A DNA stretch of 63,661 bases, taken from Marinobacter sp. (GTDB lineage Bacteria; Pseudomonadota; Gammaproteobacteria; Pseudomonadales; Oleiphilaceae). The stretch spans positions 1 through 63,661 of the forward strand of contig JASBRL010000123.1 in assembly GCA_030149475.1 (NCBI GenBank). Reading direction: 5' to 3'. The notes below the pieces were generated by a model, which saw only the letters and a program-made list of their open reading frames with translations, searched no databases and was not told the DNA's origin. Below are positions 15,860-25,620 of the stretch, piece by piece. A program made the translations under genes and the position numbers. The first letter of the stretch is position 1. Each line of letters begins with the position of its first letter.

Positions 15860-17223
15860 TGGCGCTTGAAACCCTGTTCGTTATTGGCATGTTCCTGACT
15901 TTCGGCGCGCTGTTGCTGACCGGCTATCCGGTAGCCTGGGTGCTTGGCGGCACGGCGGTTATCTGGACGGTGATCGGGGTCGTTGCGGTGAACGATTTTG
16001 GCGCCAGCCTGTGGTTCGACTACCCCTCGTCGATGGGCCTGGTGCCAGAAAGAATCTGGGGTATCGTGAACAGCGAAACGCTGGTGGCGTTACCCATGTT
16101 TATCTTTATGGGCATCATGCTTGATCAGTCCGGCGTTGCCGAACGTCTGATGAAAAGTATGGTGAAGCTGTTTGGCGCTGTCCGCGGCGGCTATGCGGTT
16201 ACTGTCATCATCATCGGGGTGTTGCTGGCGGCTACAACCGGCATTATCGGCGCTTCCGTGGTGCTGTTGGGCATGCTGTCATTACCGGTGATGCTGGAAA
16301 GCAACTACGATAAAGGCTTCGCCGTAGGCACCGCCTGTGCGACCGGGACCCTGGGCATCCTGATCCCGCCATCGATCATGCTGGTGCTGATGGCCGACCG
16401 GCTGGCGGTTCCGGAAGCGTCGGTGGGTGATCTGTTCATGGGCGCGTTTTTCCCCGGGCTGTTGCTGGGGGCCATGTATGTGGCCTATGCCATCATCCGG
16501 CCGTTGTTGCAGCCGCAGGTGGCGCCGGTTCCCGAGGGCATTGGCAAGGTTGGTCCGGCAGTGGCCTGGGAAGTATTCAAGGCGGTGATTCCCACCGCGG
16601 CGCTGATTCTCGGCGTGCTGGGATCGATTTTTGCCGGCGTGGCGACGCCCACAGAGGCATCGGGTGTCGGAGCGCTGGGGGCGATGGTGCTGGCGGCGAT
16701 GTCCAGGCGGCTGACGCTGTCCGTGCTGAGGGCCTCGCTGCATCAGACTACCCGGACATCGGCATTCATTTTCGCCATTTTTGTCGGGGCGACGGCCTTT
16801 TCGGTGGTGCTTCGGGGGCTGGGCGGCGATACGGTGATCGAAAACGCGCTGCTGGGACTCCCGTTTGGACCGTACGGTGTGGTACTGACGATTCTGTTGG
16901 CGGTGTTCGTGCTCGGGTTTTTCCTGGACTGGGTGGAGATTACGCTCATCATACTGCCGCTGGTGGCGCCGGTTGTTGCGCAGCTCGGGTTCGACCTGGT
17001 CTGGTTCACCATCCTGTTTGCCATGTGCCTGCAGACGTCTTTCCTGACCCCGCCTGTTGGCTTTGCGCTGTTCTACATCAAGGGCGTGGCGCCGCCGGAA
17101 ATCAAAGTGACTGATATCTATCGTGGCGTCGTGCCGTTTATCATTATCCAGTTGGTTGCCCTGGCGATTGTGTTCCTGGTGCCTGGTATCGCAACCTGGC
17201 TGCCTGGCGTGGCCTACAACTGA
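15859..17223 (+). CDS. dctM: TRAP transporter large permease subunit
   Basis: A 454-residue DctM-type transporter subunit with about 12 membrane segments. Typical motifs: ALPMFIFMGIMLDQSGVAERL, AATTGIIGASVVLLGMLSLP, GTLGILIPPSIMLVLMADRL, and TPTEASGVGALGAM. It forms the ion-coupled channel with DctQ and takes substrate from DctP. It overlaps dctQ by one base and is followed 13 bases later by bdhA, so transport and catabolism are in one transcript. Confidence 0.94.
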   Translation: MALETLFVIGMFLTFGALLLTGYPVAWVLGGTAVIWTVIGVVAVNDFGASLWFDYPSSMGLVPERIWGIVNSETLVALPMFIFMGIMLDQSGVAERLMKSMVKLFGAVRGGYAVTVIIIGVLLAATTGIIGASVVLLGMLSLPVMLESNYDKGFAVGTACATGTLGILIPPSIMLVLMADRLAVPEASVGDLFMGAFFPGLLLGAMYVAYAIIRPLLQPQVAPVPEGIGKVGPAVAWEVFKAVIPTAALILGVLGSIFAGVATPTEASGVGALGAMVLAAMSRRLTLSVLRASLHQTTRTSAFIFAIFVGATAFSVVLRGLGGDTVIENALLGLPFGPYGVVLTILLAVFVLGFFLDWVEITLIILPLVAPVVAQLGFDLVWFTILFAMCLQTSFLTPPVGFALFYIKGVAPPEIKVTDIYRGVVPFIIIQLVALAIVFLVPGIATWLPGVAYN

Positions 17224-17236
17224 GGAGACAATAATC

Positions 17237-18016
17237 ATGCGTCTTGAAAACAGAATTGCGCTGATCACCGGCGCGGGCCGAGGTATTGGCCGGGCGATTG
17301 CCGAACAGTATGGCCGCGAGGGTGCCCGGGTAGCGGTGGCCGACCTTACTCCGGACAGCGCACAGGAGGTTGCTGATGTGATCGAGGCGGCAGGCGGATG
17401 TGCACTGCCACTGGTCATGGACGTCACCGATGAACGCGCGGTGGACGACGGTGTGGCGGAGATCGTCAGGCAATGGGGTGGTCTCGATATTGCTCTGGCC
17501 AATGCGGGTGTCCAGCATATTGAGCCGGTACACAAACTGTCCCTGGAAAACTGGCGCAAGGTCGTGAGTGTGCACCTGGACGGTGCGTTTCTGGTTACCC
17601 GGGCGGCGCTTGCGCAAATGTACGCCGGTGGTGGTGGTAGCATGCTGTACATGGGGTCGGTCCATTCCCTGGAGGCGTCACCCCTGAAATCGCCTTATGT
17701 CGCGGCCAAACACGGTATGTTGGGCCTTTGCCGGGCGGTTGCAAAAGAGGGAGCCGAGCATGGGGTCCGTAGTAATATTATCTGTCCGGGCTTTGTGCGT
17801 ACGCCGCTGGTGGACAAGCAGATTCCGGAGCAGGCCCGGGAACTGGGCATTTCGGAAGACGCGGTGATCCGCGACGTAATGCTGAAAAATACGATTGACG
17901 GGGCGTTTACCACGGTGGAGGACATTGCCGAGCTGGCCGTGCACCTGGCAGCGTTTCCCTCGTTGGCGCTCAGCGGTCAGTCGGTGGTGGTCAGTCACGG
18001 CTGGCATATGCAATAG
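17237..18016 (+). CDS. bdhA: 3-hydroxybutyrate dehydrogenase (SDR)
   Basis: A 259-residue short-chain dehydrogenase that oxidises (R)-3-hydroxybutyrate to acetoacetate with NAD. Cofactor motif TGAGRGIG (residues 11-18), structural ANAG (88-91) and catalytic Ser141, Tyr154, Lys158 (SPYVAAKHG). The PGFVRTPLVDKQIPEQAR segment is characteristic of 3-hydroxybutyrate dehydrogenases. ATG 17237 has GAGGAG upstream; the longer frame overlaps dctM. It is followed nine bases later by acetoacetyl-CoA synthetase, which fixes the pathway assignment. Confidence 0.9.
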   Translation: MRLENRIALITGAGRGIGRAIAEQYGREGARVAVADLTPDSAQEVADVIEAAGGCALPLVMDVTDERAVDDGVAEIVRQWGGLDIALANAGVQHIEPVHKLSLENWRKVVSVHLDGAFLVTRAALAQMYAGGGGSMLYMGSVHSLEASPLKSPYVAAKHGMLGLCRAVAKEGAEHGVRSNIICPGFVRTPLVDKQIPEQARELGISEDAVIRDVMLKNTIDGAFTTVEDIAELAVHLAAFPSLALSGQSVVVSHGWHMQ

Positions 18017-18025
18017 GAGACGGCA

Positions 18026-20017
18026 ATGAACACAGAACAAGAGGCTCCCATCGTCTGGAGTCCCGGCGCAGAGCAGATGGCCCGAAGCCATATGGGACAA
18101 TACCAGCGCTGGCTGGAGCAGCAGGGTGAGGGGCCATTTACTGATTATCACGCGCTGCACAGTTGGTCGGTTGCCGACCTGGAACGGTTCTGGCAAAGCA
18201 TATGGGACTACTGCGGGCTCCGTGCCGAAACGCCACCCGAGCGGGTGCTGGGCAGGCGTGACCTGCCCGGAGCCGAGTGGTTTCCCGGCATGCGGGTCAA
18301 TTTTGCGGCCAATCTGCTGCGCTCCGCCTTTGGTGAACAGGCCGATCAGGAAGCGGTCGTCGCTTATTGCGAGACGCGTCCGGTACTGCGCCGCAGCTAT
18401 CGGGAACTGGCCGCCGACGTCGGCGCGCTCGAGAGCTTTTTGCGCCAGCAGGGGGTGGTCATTGGCGATCGGGTTGCTGGCGTGGTTACCAATGGCTACG
18501 AGGCGCTGGTGGGTATGCTGGCGGCGACCAGTCTGGGCGCCATCTGGAGCTCCGCCTCGCCGGATTTCGGGGTGGGTGCCATCCTGGACCGGTTTGGCCA
18601 GATTGAACCGGCGGCGTTGATCGCGGTGAACGGCTATGGCTACGGCGGTAAACTCTTCAGCCGCCAGCACGAGTTTGCGGAACTGGTTGCCGGCCTGCCC
18701 GGCTTGCGCTGTGTCGTCAGTATCGCCAACCTGCCCGATCAGCCGGTGATTGATGGGCCCCAGGTGACCGACTGGTCGCAGGCCCTGGCCAGCGGTCAGG
18801 GGCAGGCGCCGACCTTCACCGCGCTGCCACCGGATCATCCGGTCTACATTCTCTATTCATCCGGGACCACCGGCAAACCCAAATGTATCGTCCATGGCGC
18901 GGCCGGGCTGCTGGTCACCCACGCCAAGGAACTGATGTTGCACGGGGACCTGGGCGCTCAGGACCGATTGCTGTATTTCACCACCTGTGGCTGGATGATG
19001 TGGAACTGGCAGGCGTCCGGTCTGCTGACCGGGGCGACGCTGGTGACCGTCGACGGGTCACCGGGCTACCCCACGCTCAATAGCCTGTGGGAGACGGTCG
19101 CCGGGGAGCGGGTGACGCATTTTGGCACCAGTGCCCGTTTTCTGGCCGGTTGTCGCAAAGCCGAGCTCAACCCGTCTTCAGCGCTTAGTCTGTCGGCACT
19201 GCGAGTGCTGTTTTCCACCGGCTCACCGCTGCTGCCGGAAGATTACGACTGGGTTTACGAGCGGGTTGCGAAGGATCTGCTGTTGGGATCGATTGCCGGC
19301 GGCACCGATATCTGCGCCTGCTTCGTTGGTTGCACACCGTTGCTGCCCGTGCGCCGGGGCGAGATCCAGTGTCGTCTGCTGGGCGTTGACGCAGTCGCGT
19401 TCAGCGAGGACGGCGAAGCGCTGGTTCATGGCCGCGGCGAACTGGTCTGCCAGCAACCGCTGCCGTCGATGCCGGTCCGGTTCTGGGACGACCCGGATGG
19501 CAGTCGTTACCGGGCGGCCTACTTCGAACGCTTTCCCGGGGTCTGGGCTCACGGTGACTTTATCCGCTTTACCGAACACGGCGGTGCGGTCATTTACGGC
19601 CGTTCGGACGCGACGCTTAACCCGGGGGGCGTGCGGATCGGCACGGCCGAAATATACCGGCAGGTGGAAACCGTAGCAGCGGTGTCGGACAGTCTGGTGG
19701 TCGGTCGACAGCATGACGGTGACGTTGAAGTGGTCTTGCTGGTGGTACCCGCGGAGGGCGCTATCCTGGATGAGGATCTGGTCAGCCAGCTCAGGAGCAG
19801 AATCCGCAAAGGCGCGAGCCCCCGTCATGTACCCCGCCACGTAGTAGCCGTACCGGATATTCCGTATACCCGCAGTGGCAAGAAGGTGGAGCTGGCGATA
19901 GCGCGGATCATCAACGGCGGCACCCGCAGTGACAACCGCGACGCCCTTGCCAATCCCGACGCGCTGGACGCCATCGAACGGTGCCTGGGAGAGGCCGGTC
20001 TGCTGCCGTCGACATAG
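18026..20017 (+). CDS. aacS: Acetoacetyl-CoA synthetase
   Basis: A 663-residue adenylate-forming ligase that converts acetoacetate, ATP and CoA to acetoacetyl-CoA. The AMP-binding P-loop YILYSSGTTGKPKCIVHG is present, with FTTCGWMMWNWQASGL, SIAGGTDICACFVG, and the C-terminal YTRSGKKVELAIARI with the adenylation lysine. Length and the SIAGGTDI block fit acetoacetyl-CoA rather than acetyl-CoA synthetase. It is the last gene of the sigma-54 operon; product enters central metabolism by thiolase encoded elsewhere. Confidence 0.93.
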   Translation: MNTEQEAPIVWSPGAEQMARSHMGQYQRWLEQQGEGPFTDYHALHSWSVADLERFWQSIWDYCGLRAETPPERVLGRRDLPGAEWFPGMRVNFAANLLRSAFGEQADQEAVVAYCETRPVLRRSYRELAADVGALESFLRQQGVVIGDRVAGVVTNGYEALVGMLAATSLGAIWSSASPDFGVGAILDRFGQIEPAALIAVNGYGYGGKLFSRQHEFAELVAGLPGLRCVVSIANLPDQPVIDGPQVTDWSQALASGQGQAPTFTALPPDHPVYILYSSGTTGKPKCIVHGAAGLLVTHAKELMLHGDLGAQDRLLYFTTCGWMMWNWQASGLLTGATLVTVDGSPGYPTLNSLWETVAGERVTHFGTSARFLAGCRKAELNPSSALSLSALRVLFSTGSPLLPEDYDWVYERVAKDLLLGSIAGGTDICACFVGCTPLLPVRRGEIQCRLLGVDAVAFSEDGEALVHGRGELVCQQPLPSMPVRFWDDPDGSRYRAAYFERFPGVWAHGDFIRFTEHGGAVIYGRSDATLNPGGVRIGTAEIYRQVETVAAVSDSLVVGRQHDGDVEVVLLVVPAEGAILDEDLVSQLRSRIRKGASPRHVPRHVVAVPDIPYTRSGKKVELAIARIINGGTRSDNRDALANPDALDAIERCLGEAGLLPST

Positions 20018-20019
20018 CC

Positions 20020-20067
20020 ATCACCCTGAACCGTCGTGGCTCAGTGCGGCGACCGGTTCAGGGTGAT
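20020..20067 (+). terminator. Terminator-like long hairpin after the 3-hydroxybutyrate operon
   Basis: ATCACCCTGAACCG at 20020-20033 pairs perfectly with CGGTTCAGGGTGAT at 20054-20067. The 14-base stem and 20-base loop sit three bases after the stop. No T-run follows. Confidence 0.65.
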
Positions 20068-20234
20068 CAATCAGAGACCCCTTAGACTAAGATCTTACCC
20101 GGAAACCATGAAAAACTGGTATCTTTGTAATCTTCTCAAAAGTTCGTAATCAGTCTCTGCTTTACTCCGGCGTCCACAAGACGCCGGAATCAGCTCTGAC
20201 CGTCCTGAACTCACACATCTGCCTGGGGACGAAA

Positions 20235-22481
20235 ATGACAGACAAGCAATCGAAGTTGATTTACACCTTGACCGACGAAGCACCGGCGCTGGCTACCCGC
20301 TCATTGCTGCCCATTCTTCAGACGTTTGTGGCGCCGGCCGGCATCGACGTGACCACCAGTGATATCTCTCTCGCTGCCCGCATCCTGGCTGCGTTTCCGG
20401 ACTACCTGAAGGAAGACCAGCGGGTTCCCGATTCCCTCAAGGAATTGGGCGAACTGACCCAGTATCCGGAAACCAACATTATCAAGTTGCCCAACATCAG
20501 TGCCTCCATTCCCCAGCTGCGCGCCGCCATCCGCGAACTGCAGGAACAGGGGTACGCGGTGCCGGATTACGTCGAGAGCCCGTCCAACGATGAAGAAAAG
20601 GACGTCAAGGCGCGGTATGCCAAGGTCCTTGGCAGTGCCGTGAATCCGGTGCTGCGAGAAGGCAACTCCGACCGCCGGGCACCGCCTGCGGTCAAGGCGT
20701 TTGCACGCAAGTATCCCCACAGCATGGGCGCCTGGAGCCCGGCATCCCGCACCCACGTTGCCCACATGCGCGGCGGTGATTTCTATTCCAGCGAACAGTC
20801 CCTGACCCTGGACAAAGCCTGCACGGTGCACATCGATTTCACCGACGCCAACACCGGCAAGACCACGGTCCTCAAGCCTGAACTGCCGTTGCAGGAAGGC
20901 GAAGTACTCGATGGCATGTTCATGAGCAAGAAGGCGCTGCGGGCGTTTTTCGAGCACGAACTGGAAGACGCGAAGGCCACCGGCGTGATGTTTTCGCTGC
21001 ACGTCAAGGCCACGATGATGAAGATTTCCCATCCGATCGTGTTCGGCCACGCGGTGACCATTTTCTACAAGGAACTGTTCGACAAGTACGGTGACCTGTT
21101 CCACGAGCTGGGTGTGAATCCCAACAACGGCCTGAGCAGTGTACTGGAGAAGATCAAGGCTCTGCCGGAATCGAAGCAGGAGCAGATCATGGAAGACATG
21201 CAGGCCTGCTACGCGCACCAGCCGGAACTGGCGATGGTGGACTCGGTCAAGGGTATTACCAACCTGCACGTTCCCAGTGACGTGATTGTGGATGCCTCCA
21301 TGCCGGCGATGATCCGCAGCTCTGGTCAGATGTGGGGCCCGGATGGCAAGCTCAAGGACACCAAGGCGGTGATGCCGGAAAGCACTTACGCCACCATCTA
21401 CCAGGAAGTCATCAATTTCTGCAAGACCCACGGCGCGTTTGACCCGACCACCATGGGGACCGTTGCCAACGTGGGTCTGATGGCCCAAAAAGCCGAGGAA
21501 TACGGCTCTCACGACAAGACCTTCGAAATTCCGGCCGACGGCACCGTGCGCGTGGTCGACGAAGACAACAACGTGCTGCTCGAGCATAACGTCGAGAAAG
21601 GCGATATCTGGCGGGCCTGCCAGACCAAGGACCTGCCGATCCGTGACTGGGTCAAGCTGGCGGTTAACCGCGCCCGCGCGACTGGCATGCCGGCAATCTT
21701 CTGGCTGGACCAGGAGCGTGCCCACGACGCCCAACTGATCCGCAAGGTACAGAAATACCTGCAGGAGCACGACACCGAAGGCCTGGACATCCAGATCATG
21801 GCGCCGGTGACCGCGATTCGCTACACCATGGAGCGGCTGATCCGTGGCAAGGACACCATTTCCGTGACCGGTAACGTCCTGCGGGATTATCTCACCGACC
21901 TGTTCCCGATCCTGGAATTGGGTACCAGCGCCAAAATGCTGTCCGTGGTGCCGCTGCTGGCCGGTGGCGGCCTGTTCGAAACCGGTGCCGGTGGTTCAGC
22001 GCCCAAGCATGTGCAACAACTGCTGGAAGAGAATCACCTGCGTTGGGATTCCCTCGGTGAATTCCTGGCGATTGCCGTCTCCCTGGATGACCTGGGTGAC
22101 AAGAATCACAATAAGAAGGCGTCGATTCTGGGCAAAACGCTCGATCTGGCCACCGGTCATCTGCTCGAGGAAAACAAGTCACCGTCCCGGGTGACCGGTG
22201 AACTGGACAACCGTGGCAGTCATTTCTGGCTGGCCCTTTACTGGGCTCAGGAACTGGCGGCCCAGGACGAGGACAAGGACCTCAAGCAGTATTTCGAGAA
22301 ACTGGCCAAGGTGCTGGATGACAACCGCGACAGGATTCTGGAGGAGCTGAGCGTTGTCCAGGGGCATCCCGCGGATATTGGTGGTTACTATCACCCGGCT
22401 GCGGACAAGGTCATTGCGGTGATGCAGCCCAGTGAAACCCTGAATAAAGCCATGAACGACGCCCTGGCGTCGGTTCAGTAA
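20235..22481 (+). CDS. icd: NADP-dependent isocitrate dehydrogenase, monomeric type
   Basis: A 748-residue monomeric isocitrate dehydrogenase of the tricarboxylic acid cycle, oxidising isocitrate to 2-oxoglutarate with NADP. Hallmarks: [18 protein letters not shown] at the N-terminus, [31 protein letters not shown], the NADP-site region [17 protein letters not shown], and [20 protein letters not shown]. Length fits the 735-750 residue family. It is monocistronic with its own strong terminator at 22513-22550. Confidence 0.97.
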   Translation: MTDKQSKLIYTLTDEAPALATRSLLPILQTFVAPAGIDVTTSDISLAARILAAFPDYLKEDQRVPDSLKELGELTQYPETNIIKLPNISASIPQLRAAIRELQEQGYAVPDYVESPSNDEEKDVKARYAKVLGSAVNPVLREGNSDRRAPPAVKAFARKYPHSMGAWSPASRTHVAHMRGGDFYSSEQSLTLDKACTVHIDFTDANTGKTTVLKPELPLQEGEVLDGMFMSKKALRAFFEHELEDAKATGVMFSLHVKATMMKISHPIVFGHAVTIFYKELFDKYGDLFHELGVNPNNGLSSVLEKIKALPESKQEQIMEDMQACYAHQPELAMVDSVKGITNLHVPSDVIVDASMPAMIRSSGQMWGPDGKLKDTKAVMPESTYATIYQEVINFCKTHGAFDPTTMGTVANVGLMAQKAEEYGSHDKTFEIPADGTVRVVDEDNNVLLEHNVEKGDIWRACQTKDLPIRDWVKLAVNRARATGMPAIFWLDQERAHDAQLIRKVQKYLQEHDTEGLDIQIMAPVTAIRYTMERLIRGKDTISVTGNVLRDYLTDLFPILELGTSAKMLSVVPLLAGGGLFETGAGGSAPKHVQQLLEENHLRWDSLGEFLAIAVSLDDLGDKNHNKKASILGKTLDLATGHLLEENKSPSRVTGELDNRGSHFWLALYWAQELAAQDEDKDLKQYFEKLAKVLDDNRDRILEELSVVQGHPADIGGYYHPAADKVIAVMQPSETLNKAMNDALASVQ

Positions 22482-22512
22482 ACCACAGGCAGGGTTTTAC
22501 AGACTCTGCGCC

Positions 22513-22550
22513 ATGGCCCGGTACAGGCATGTCTTGACCGGGCCATTTTT
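22513..22550 (+). terminator. Rho-independent terminator of icd
   Basis: ATGGCCCGGT at 22513-22522 pairs perfectly with ACCGGGCCAT at 22537-22546, followed by TTTTT to 22550. Confidence 0.9.
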
Positions 22551-22580
22551 ATGGGCACTGAAAAACCGCGCCCCGTACAA

Positions 22581-22645
22581 CTCACTGTCGACAGGGGCTC
22601 CCTGATCCTGCAACCTGATCCGGGTCATACCGGTGGAGGAGGCGC
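22581..22645 (+). promoter_or_regulatory. Compact TPP (THI-element) riboswitch before the symporter gene
   Basis: The 3' half AACCTGATCCGGGTCATACCGG (split: AACCTGATCC then GGGTCATACCGG, 22612-22633) is the highly conserved P4/P5 segment of thiamine-pyrophosphate riboswitches. Upstream, CAGG at 22592-22595 can form P2 with CCTG at 22607-22610, enclosing a very short GGCTCCCTGAT in place of the usual P3 arm plus CTGAGA bulge. The P3 stem seems absent and the CTGAGA motif diverged to CTGATC. The element ends in the GGAGGAGG Shine-Dalgarno of the downstream gene, so control of translation start is likely. Confidence 0.72.
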
Positions 22646-22648
22646 AAG

Positions 22649-24019
22649 ATGATACTGACGACAGCGGCCGCACTGGCCATTTCCCTGATGTTATTTACCT
22701 GGCTCGGTCTGCGTGCCCGCCTCGCCGGTGGTGATCTGGATGATTACATCACCGCCCGTAACTCCCAGGGCGCTCAGGCCCTTGGCCTGTCCTTTCTGGC
22801 GTCTGGCATGGGCAGCTGGATCCTGTTTGCGCCGCCCGAAGTCGGCGCCACGGTCGGTCCACTGGCGCTGGCCGGTTACGCCGTGGGTGCTGCGCTGCCG
22901 TTCATTGTGCTGGGCTGGTGCGGCCCGGCGATTCGTCGTTATCTGCCGGCCGGCCGGAGTATCGGCGAATTTGCCCAGGCCTGTTACGGCACGGGTATGC
23001 GGCGGTGGGTGGCGCTGATCTCCATTCTCTACATGATGTGCTTCCTGATTGCCGAGCTGACCGCCATCGGCTCCATCACGTCATTGCTTTCGGGGCTCAA
23101 CGGAGCCTACGCGGTGGTCGGTGTGGCGGTAGCCACCCTGATCTACACGGCCTGGGGAGGTTTGCGGGCCAGCCTGGTAACCGATCGCTGGCAGGCGTTT
23201 TTGCTGATCGCTCTGCTACTGCTGGTGGGCGCCGTGGCCCTACGGCGTTTGCCGACGATGGCTGATTCGGTGGCGTTACCGTCCGTGCCGCCAGGCCGTG
23301 CGCTGGCAGTGGCACTGACCCTGGTGATTGCGGTGACCGCGGCCAACCTGTTTCACCAGGGCTACTGGCAGCGGGTGTGGTCTGCCCGCTCGGATCAGTC
23401 CCTGGGCCGGGGTGCTCTTCTGGGCGGTGTGACCACTGTGGTGGTGGTCGCGCTGGTCGGTTTGCTGGGTATCGCGGCGGCAACCAGTGGGCTGGATCTG
23501 GGGACACCGCCGATTCCGTTTTTTGCCATGCTTGAAGGCGCCCCGGCGTGGCTGTCGCTGGCAGCGCTGGTGCTGGCATTGACCCTGGTTGCGTCGTCCG
23601 TGGATACGCTACAGAACGCCCTGGCCTCGCTGGCGGTTACGGAGAAACAGGGGTTGTCGTTGCCGGCAGCGCGCTGGTTTACCGTGATACTGATGGTGCC
23701 GGTCATCGTGATTGCGTTACAGGGTTACTCGGTACTGCGCCTGTTTCTGATTGCGGATCTGCTCTGTGCCACGGCTGTGGTGCCGATATTCATGGGGCTG
23801 TGGTCAAGGATGAACACGACGGCGGCAGTGGCCGGCGTCCTGGCCGGCCTGGCAGGCGCTGTCGCACCTGGCTGGGCCGACCAGGGTAGCCTGCTGGCAG
23901 GTTTGCAGTTGGCGAGCTTTCCCGGAGGGGTTCCTACGCTGGCACCGTTTGTCGGGGCACTGATCGCCTCGGCCGTGGTGAGCACTGTGATCGCGCTGGC
24001 GGCCGGCCGTCGCCGGTAG
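22649..24019 (+). CDS. Sodium:solute symporter, predicted thiamine-related (ThiV-like)
   Basis: A 456-residue member of the sodium:solute symporter family with about 13 hydrophobic segments (first at residues 3-18, last near 432-452). Typical features: DDYITARNSQGAQALGLSFLASGMGSW near the start, YTAWGGLRASLVTDRWQAFL, and TLVASSVDTLQNALAS with the Na-site serines. It is directly behind a TPP riboswitch, whose 3' end overlaps the Shine-Dalgarno; repression by thiamine pyrophosphate implies uptake of thiamine or a precursor (HMP or thiazole). A riboswitch-linked SSS transporter called ThiV has been predicted by comparative genomics. The exact substrate is inference. Confidence 0.85.
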   Translation: MILTTAAALAISLMLFTWLGLRARLAGGDLDDYITARNSQGAQALGLSFLASGMGSWILFAPPEVGATVGPLALAGYAVGAALPFIVLGWCGPAIRRYLPAGRSIGEFAQACYGTGMRRWVALISILYMMCFLIAELTAIGSITSLLSGLNGAYAVVGVAVATLIYTAWGGLRASLVTDRWQAFLLIALLLLVGAVALRRLPTMADSVALPSVPPGRALAVALTLVIAVTAANLFHQGYWQRVWSARSDQSLGRGALLGGVTTVVVVALVGLLGIAAATSGLDLGTPPIPFFAMLEGAPAWLSLAALVLALTLVASSVDTLQNALASLAVTEKQGLSLPAARWFTVILMVPVIVIALQGYSVLRLFLIADLLCATAVVPIFMGLWSRMNTTAAVAGVLAGLAGAVAPGWADQGSLLAGLQLASFPGGVPTLAPFVGALIASAVVSTVIALAAGRRR

Positions 24020-24150
24020 CCCGCACTTTGGTCGTAGATCGTTATCGCCTGTCTGCTACTTTCGTGCGCTTATGGCTTGCCATCGTTGTATTCGCCCGAT
24101 GCCCGCCATAATCTGTGCCCTACCATCCCGAAAACCAGAGGACTCAGGTG

Positions 24151-24468
24151 ATGATCAAGGTCAGCGTTATGTACCCCTTTTCTCCGGGTGCCCGTTTCGA
24201 TCACGATTACTATCGCGACAGGCACCTGCCCATGGTGAAAGAAAAAATGGGCGACCACCTGCTCTATTACACCATTGATAGAGGTCTGGCGGGTGGAACA
24301 CCGGATTCGGATCCGACTTACGTGGGGATGTGCCATCTTTTCTGTGACTCGGTGGACACATTTCAGCAGGCCTTTGGCCCTCATGCCGAGGCAATCCTGG
24401 CGGATATTCCGAACTATACGGATTTGTCGCCGGTACTGCAGATCAGTGAGGTCGTTGTCGGCCATTAG
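24151..24468 (+). CDS. EthD-domain small protein
   Basis: A 105-residue dimeric alpha/beta-barrel protein of the EthD type. The N-terminus (MIKVSVMYPFSPGARFDHDYYRDRHLPMV) has the family strand-and-YY-x-x-HLP pattern. ATG 24151 gives the normal length of about 100 residues; an in-frame start 36 bases upstream is less likely. EthD proteins are linked to ether degradation in Rhodococcus but most homologues have no known substrate. It is monocistronic and convergent with mtfA. Confidence 0.85.
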   Translation: MIKVSVMYPFSPGARFDHDYYRDRHLPMVKEKMGDHLLYYTIDRGLAGGTPDSDPTYVGMCHLFCDSVDTFQQAFGPHAEAILADIPNYTDLSPVLQISEVVVGH

Positions 24469-24541
24469 TCAGTGAGCCGTGCCTTGATACTGAGTCCGCT
24501 GACAGGTGCAAAATCGCCAACAGACTTGATCGGAGGATTCC

Positions 24542-25402
24542 TCAGGTCCGGGTGGCCCCGGCCCAGGCGATCGGTGAGAGCCTGTAGAAGCGGCTGAGGC
24601 AGTCGTACAGCGCTGGCTCCTGGGTGCAGAGCGGGTGCGGCTGGAGAAAGAAGGTCTCGGTCACCACGGCAAAAAACTCGGCCGGATTGGTGGCGCCGTA
24701 GGGATCGATAATGTTGTGGTCGTGGGCCGGATTATGCCGTAATCGTTCCCAGGCGTCAGTGAAGACTTGCTGCCAGTGACGGGCGGTCTCTCCGGACGCC
24801 AGAGGCGGCGCGCCATCGGCCGCACCGTCGAGCTGATCGAGCTGATGGGCGAACTCATGGAGTGCCACGTTGCTTACGCTCTCCGGATCGGCCGCCTCGC
24901 GAGCAAAACTGTCCCACGACAGAATGACCCGCCCGCTTTGCCAGGATTCACCCAACCGATCCTGCTCCGTCTGCACCGTGATCGCCCCGTCGCGGGACCT
25001 GACGGCTGCCCGGTAGGCGCCGGGGTAGACCAGTATCGAACGCAGGTCCCGGTAGTAGTCCATCGACAGTCCGTTCACCAGCAGTGCGCCGTGGGCCGCA
25101 ATCAGCACTTTCATGGCTTCGGTGACGGCCAGACCGGCGCAACCGTAAAACGCCACCTCATCCAGTAATAACATCAGGGTATGATGGAGCCGTTCACGCT
25201 CCGGGTCCGGTAACCGCCGATAAAGCGCCATATCGTCACGCAGCCACTGTTGCCACTGCGCCGGCATGGGCCTGGCCTGCACCCGGCGTCGACGTAGCGC
25301 CCGGTGGAAAAAAAGGCCGTAGACGGCGGCGCCGAGCACCGCGATGACGGCTATGCCATAGCCCAGCATGATGATGTACTCCCCGGCTCTGATGGCAGGC
25401 AT
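24542..25402 (-). CDS. mtfA: MtfA-like zinc metallopeptidase (M90)
   Basis: A 286-residue MtfA/DUF980 protein. It has one N-terminal membrane helix (about residues 10-32), absent from E. coli cytosolic MtfA. The catalytic zinc motif HEFAHQLDQLDG is at about 187-198, with a downstream EFFAVVTETFF helix supplying the third ligand region. In E. coli MtfA binds the regulator Mlc and has aminopeptidase activity. The membrane anchor is common in other proteobacterial members. Alternative start MLGYG (25369) would remove the first 11 residues. Partner unknown here. Confidence 0.9.
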   Translation of the reverse strand: MPAIRAGEYIIMLGYGIAVIAVLGAAVYGLFFHRALRRRRVQARPMPAQWQQWLRDDMALYRRLPDPERERLHHTLMLLLDEVAFYGCAGLAVTEAMKVLIAAHGALLVNGLSMDYYRDLRSILVYPGAYRAAVRSRDGAITVQTEQDRLGESWQSGRVILSWDSFAREAADPESVSNVALHEFAHQLDQLDGAADGAPPLASGETARHWQQVFTDAWERLRHNPAHDHNIIDPYGATNPAEFFAVVTETFFLQPHPLCTQEPALYDCLSRFYRLSPIAWAGATRT

Positions 25403-25426
25403 CGGGCCTGACCTGGATCACAATAC

Positions 25427-25511
25427 TAAGGAACCTCTGATCAAGTCTATTGGCAGGCGGACAGGTTTTTGCAGAACATGCTTCCTTTGGAGTTGATCAG
25501 GGTGTTCTTGA
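25427..25511. repeat. Inverted-repeat element, copy A
   Basis: TAAGGAACCTCTGATCAA at 25427-25444 faces TTGATCAGGGTGTTCTTGA at 25493-25511, imperfect terminal inverted repeats of an 85-base element lying between two genes. The arms resemble those at 49237-49297 and the half element at 41578-41592 (see findings). Confidence 0.55.
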
Positions 25512-25620
25512 ATACAGCCCCCTATGCCCGGACTCCGTCATCCCCGGCAGCCTTGAGCCCGACAGGGTGCTAGACTGTCAGGTAGCCTCTCAACAACCCT
25601 GATGTAAAGGTGTCTCCCCC

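Noticed and set aside
16282..17652. A 456-codon open frame on the minus strand over dctM and bdhA
   Set aside because: It is antisense to clear transporter and dehydrogenase genes, is rich in His, Arg and Gln as GC-rich shadow frames are, and has no domain.
18026..20017. Acetyl-CoA synthetase
   Set aside because: Motifs and the neighbour 3-hydroxybutyrate dehydrogenase fit acetoacetyl-CoA synthetase better.
20301..21770. A 489-codon minus-strand frame inside icd
   Set aside because: icd matches its family over its whole length; the opposite frame has no recognisable motif or ribosome site.
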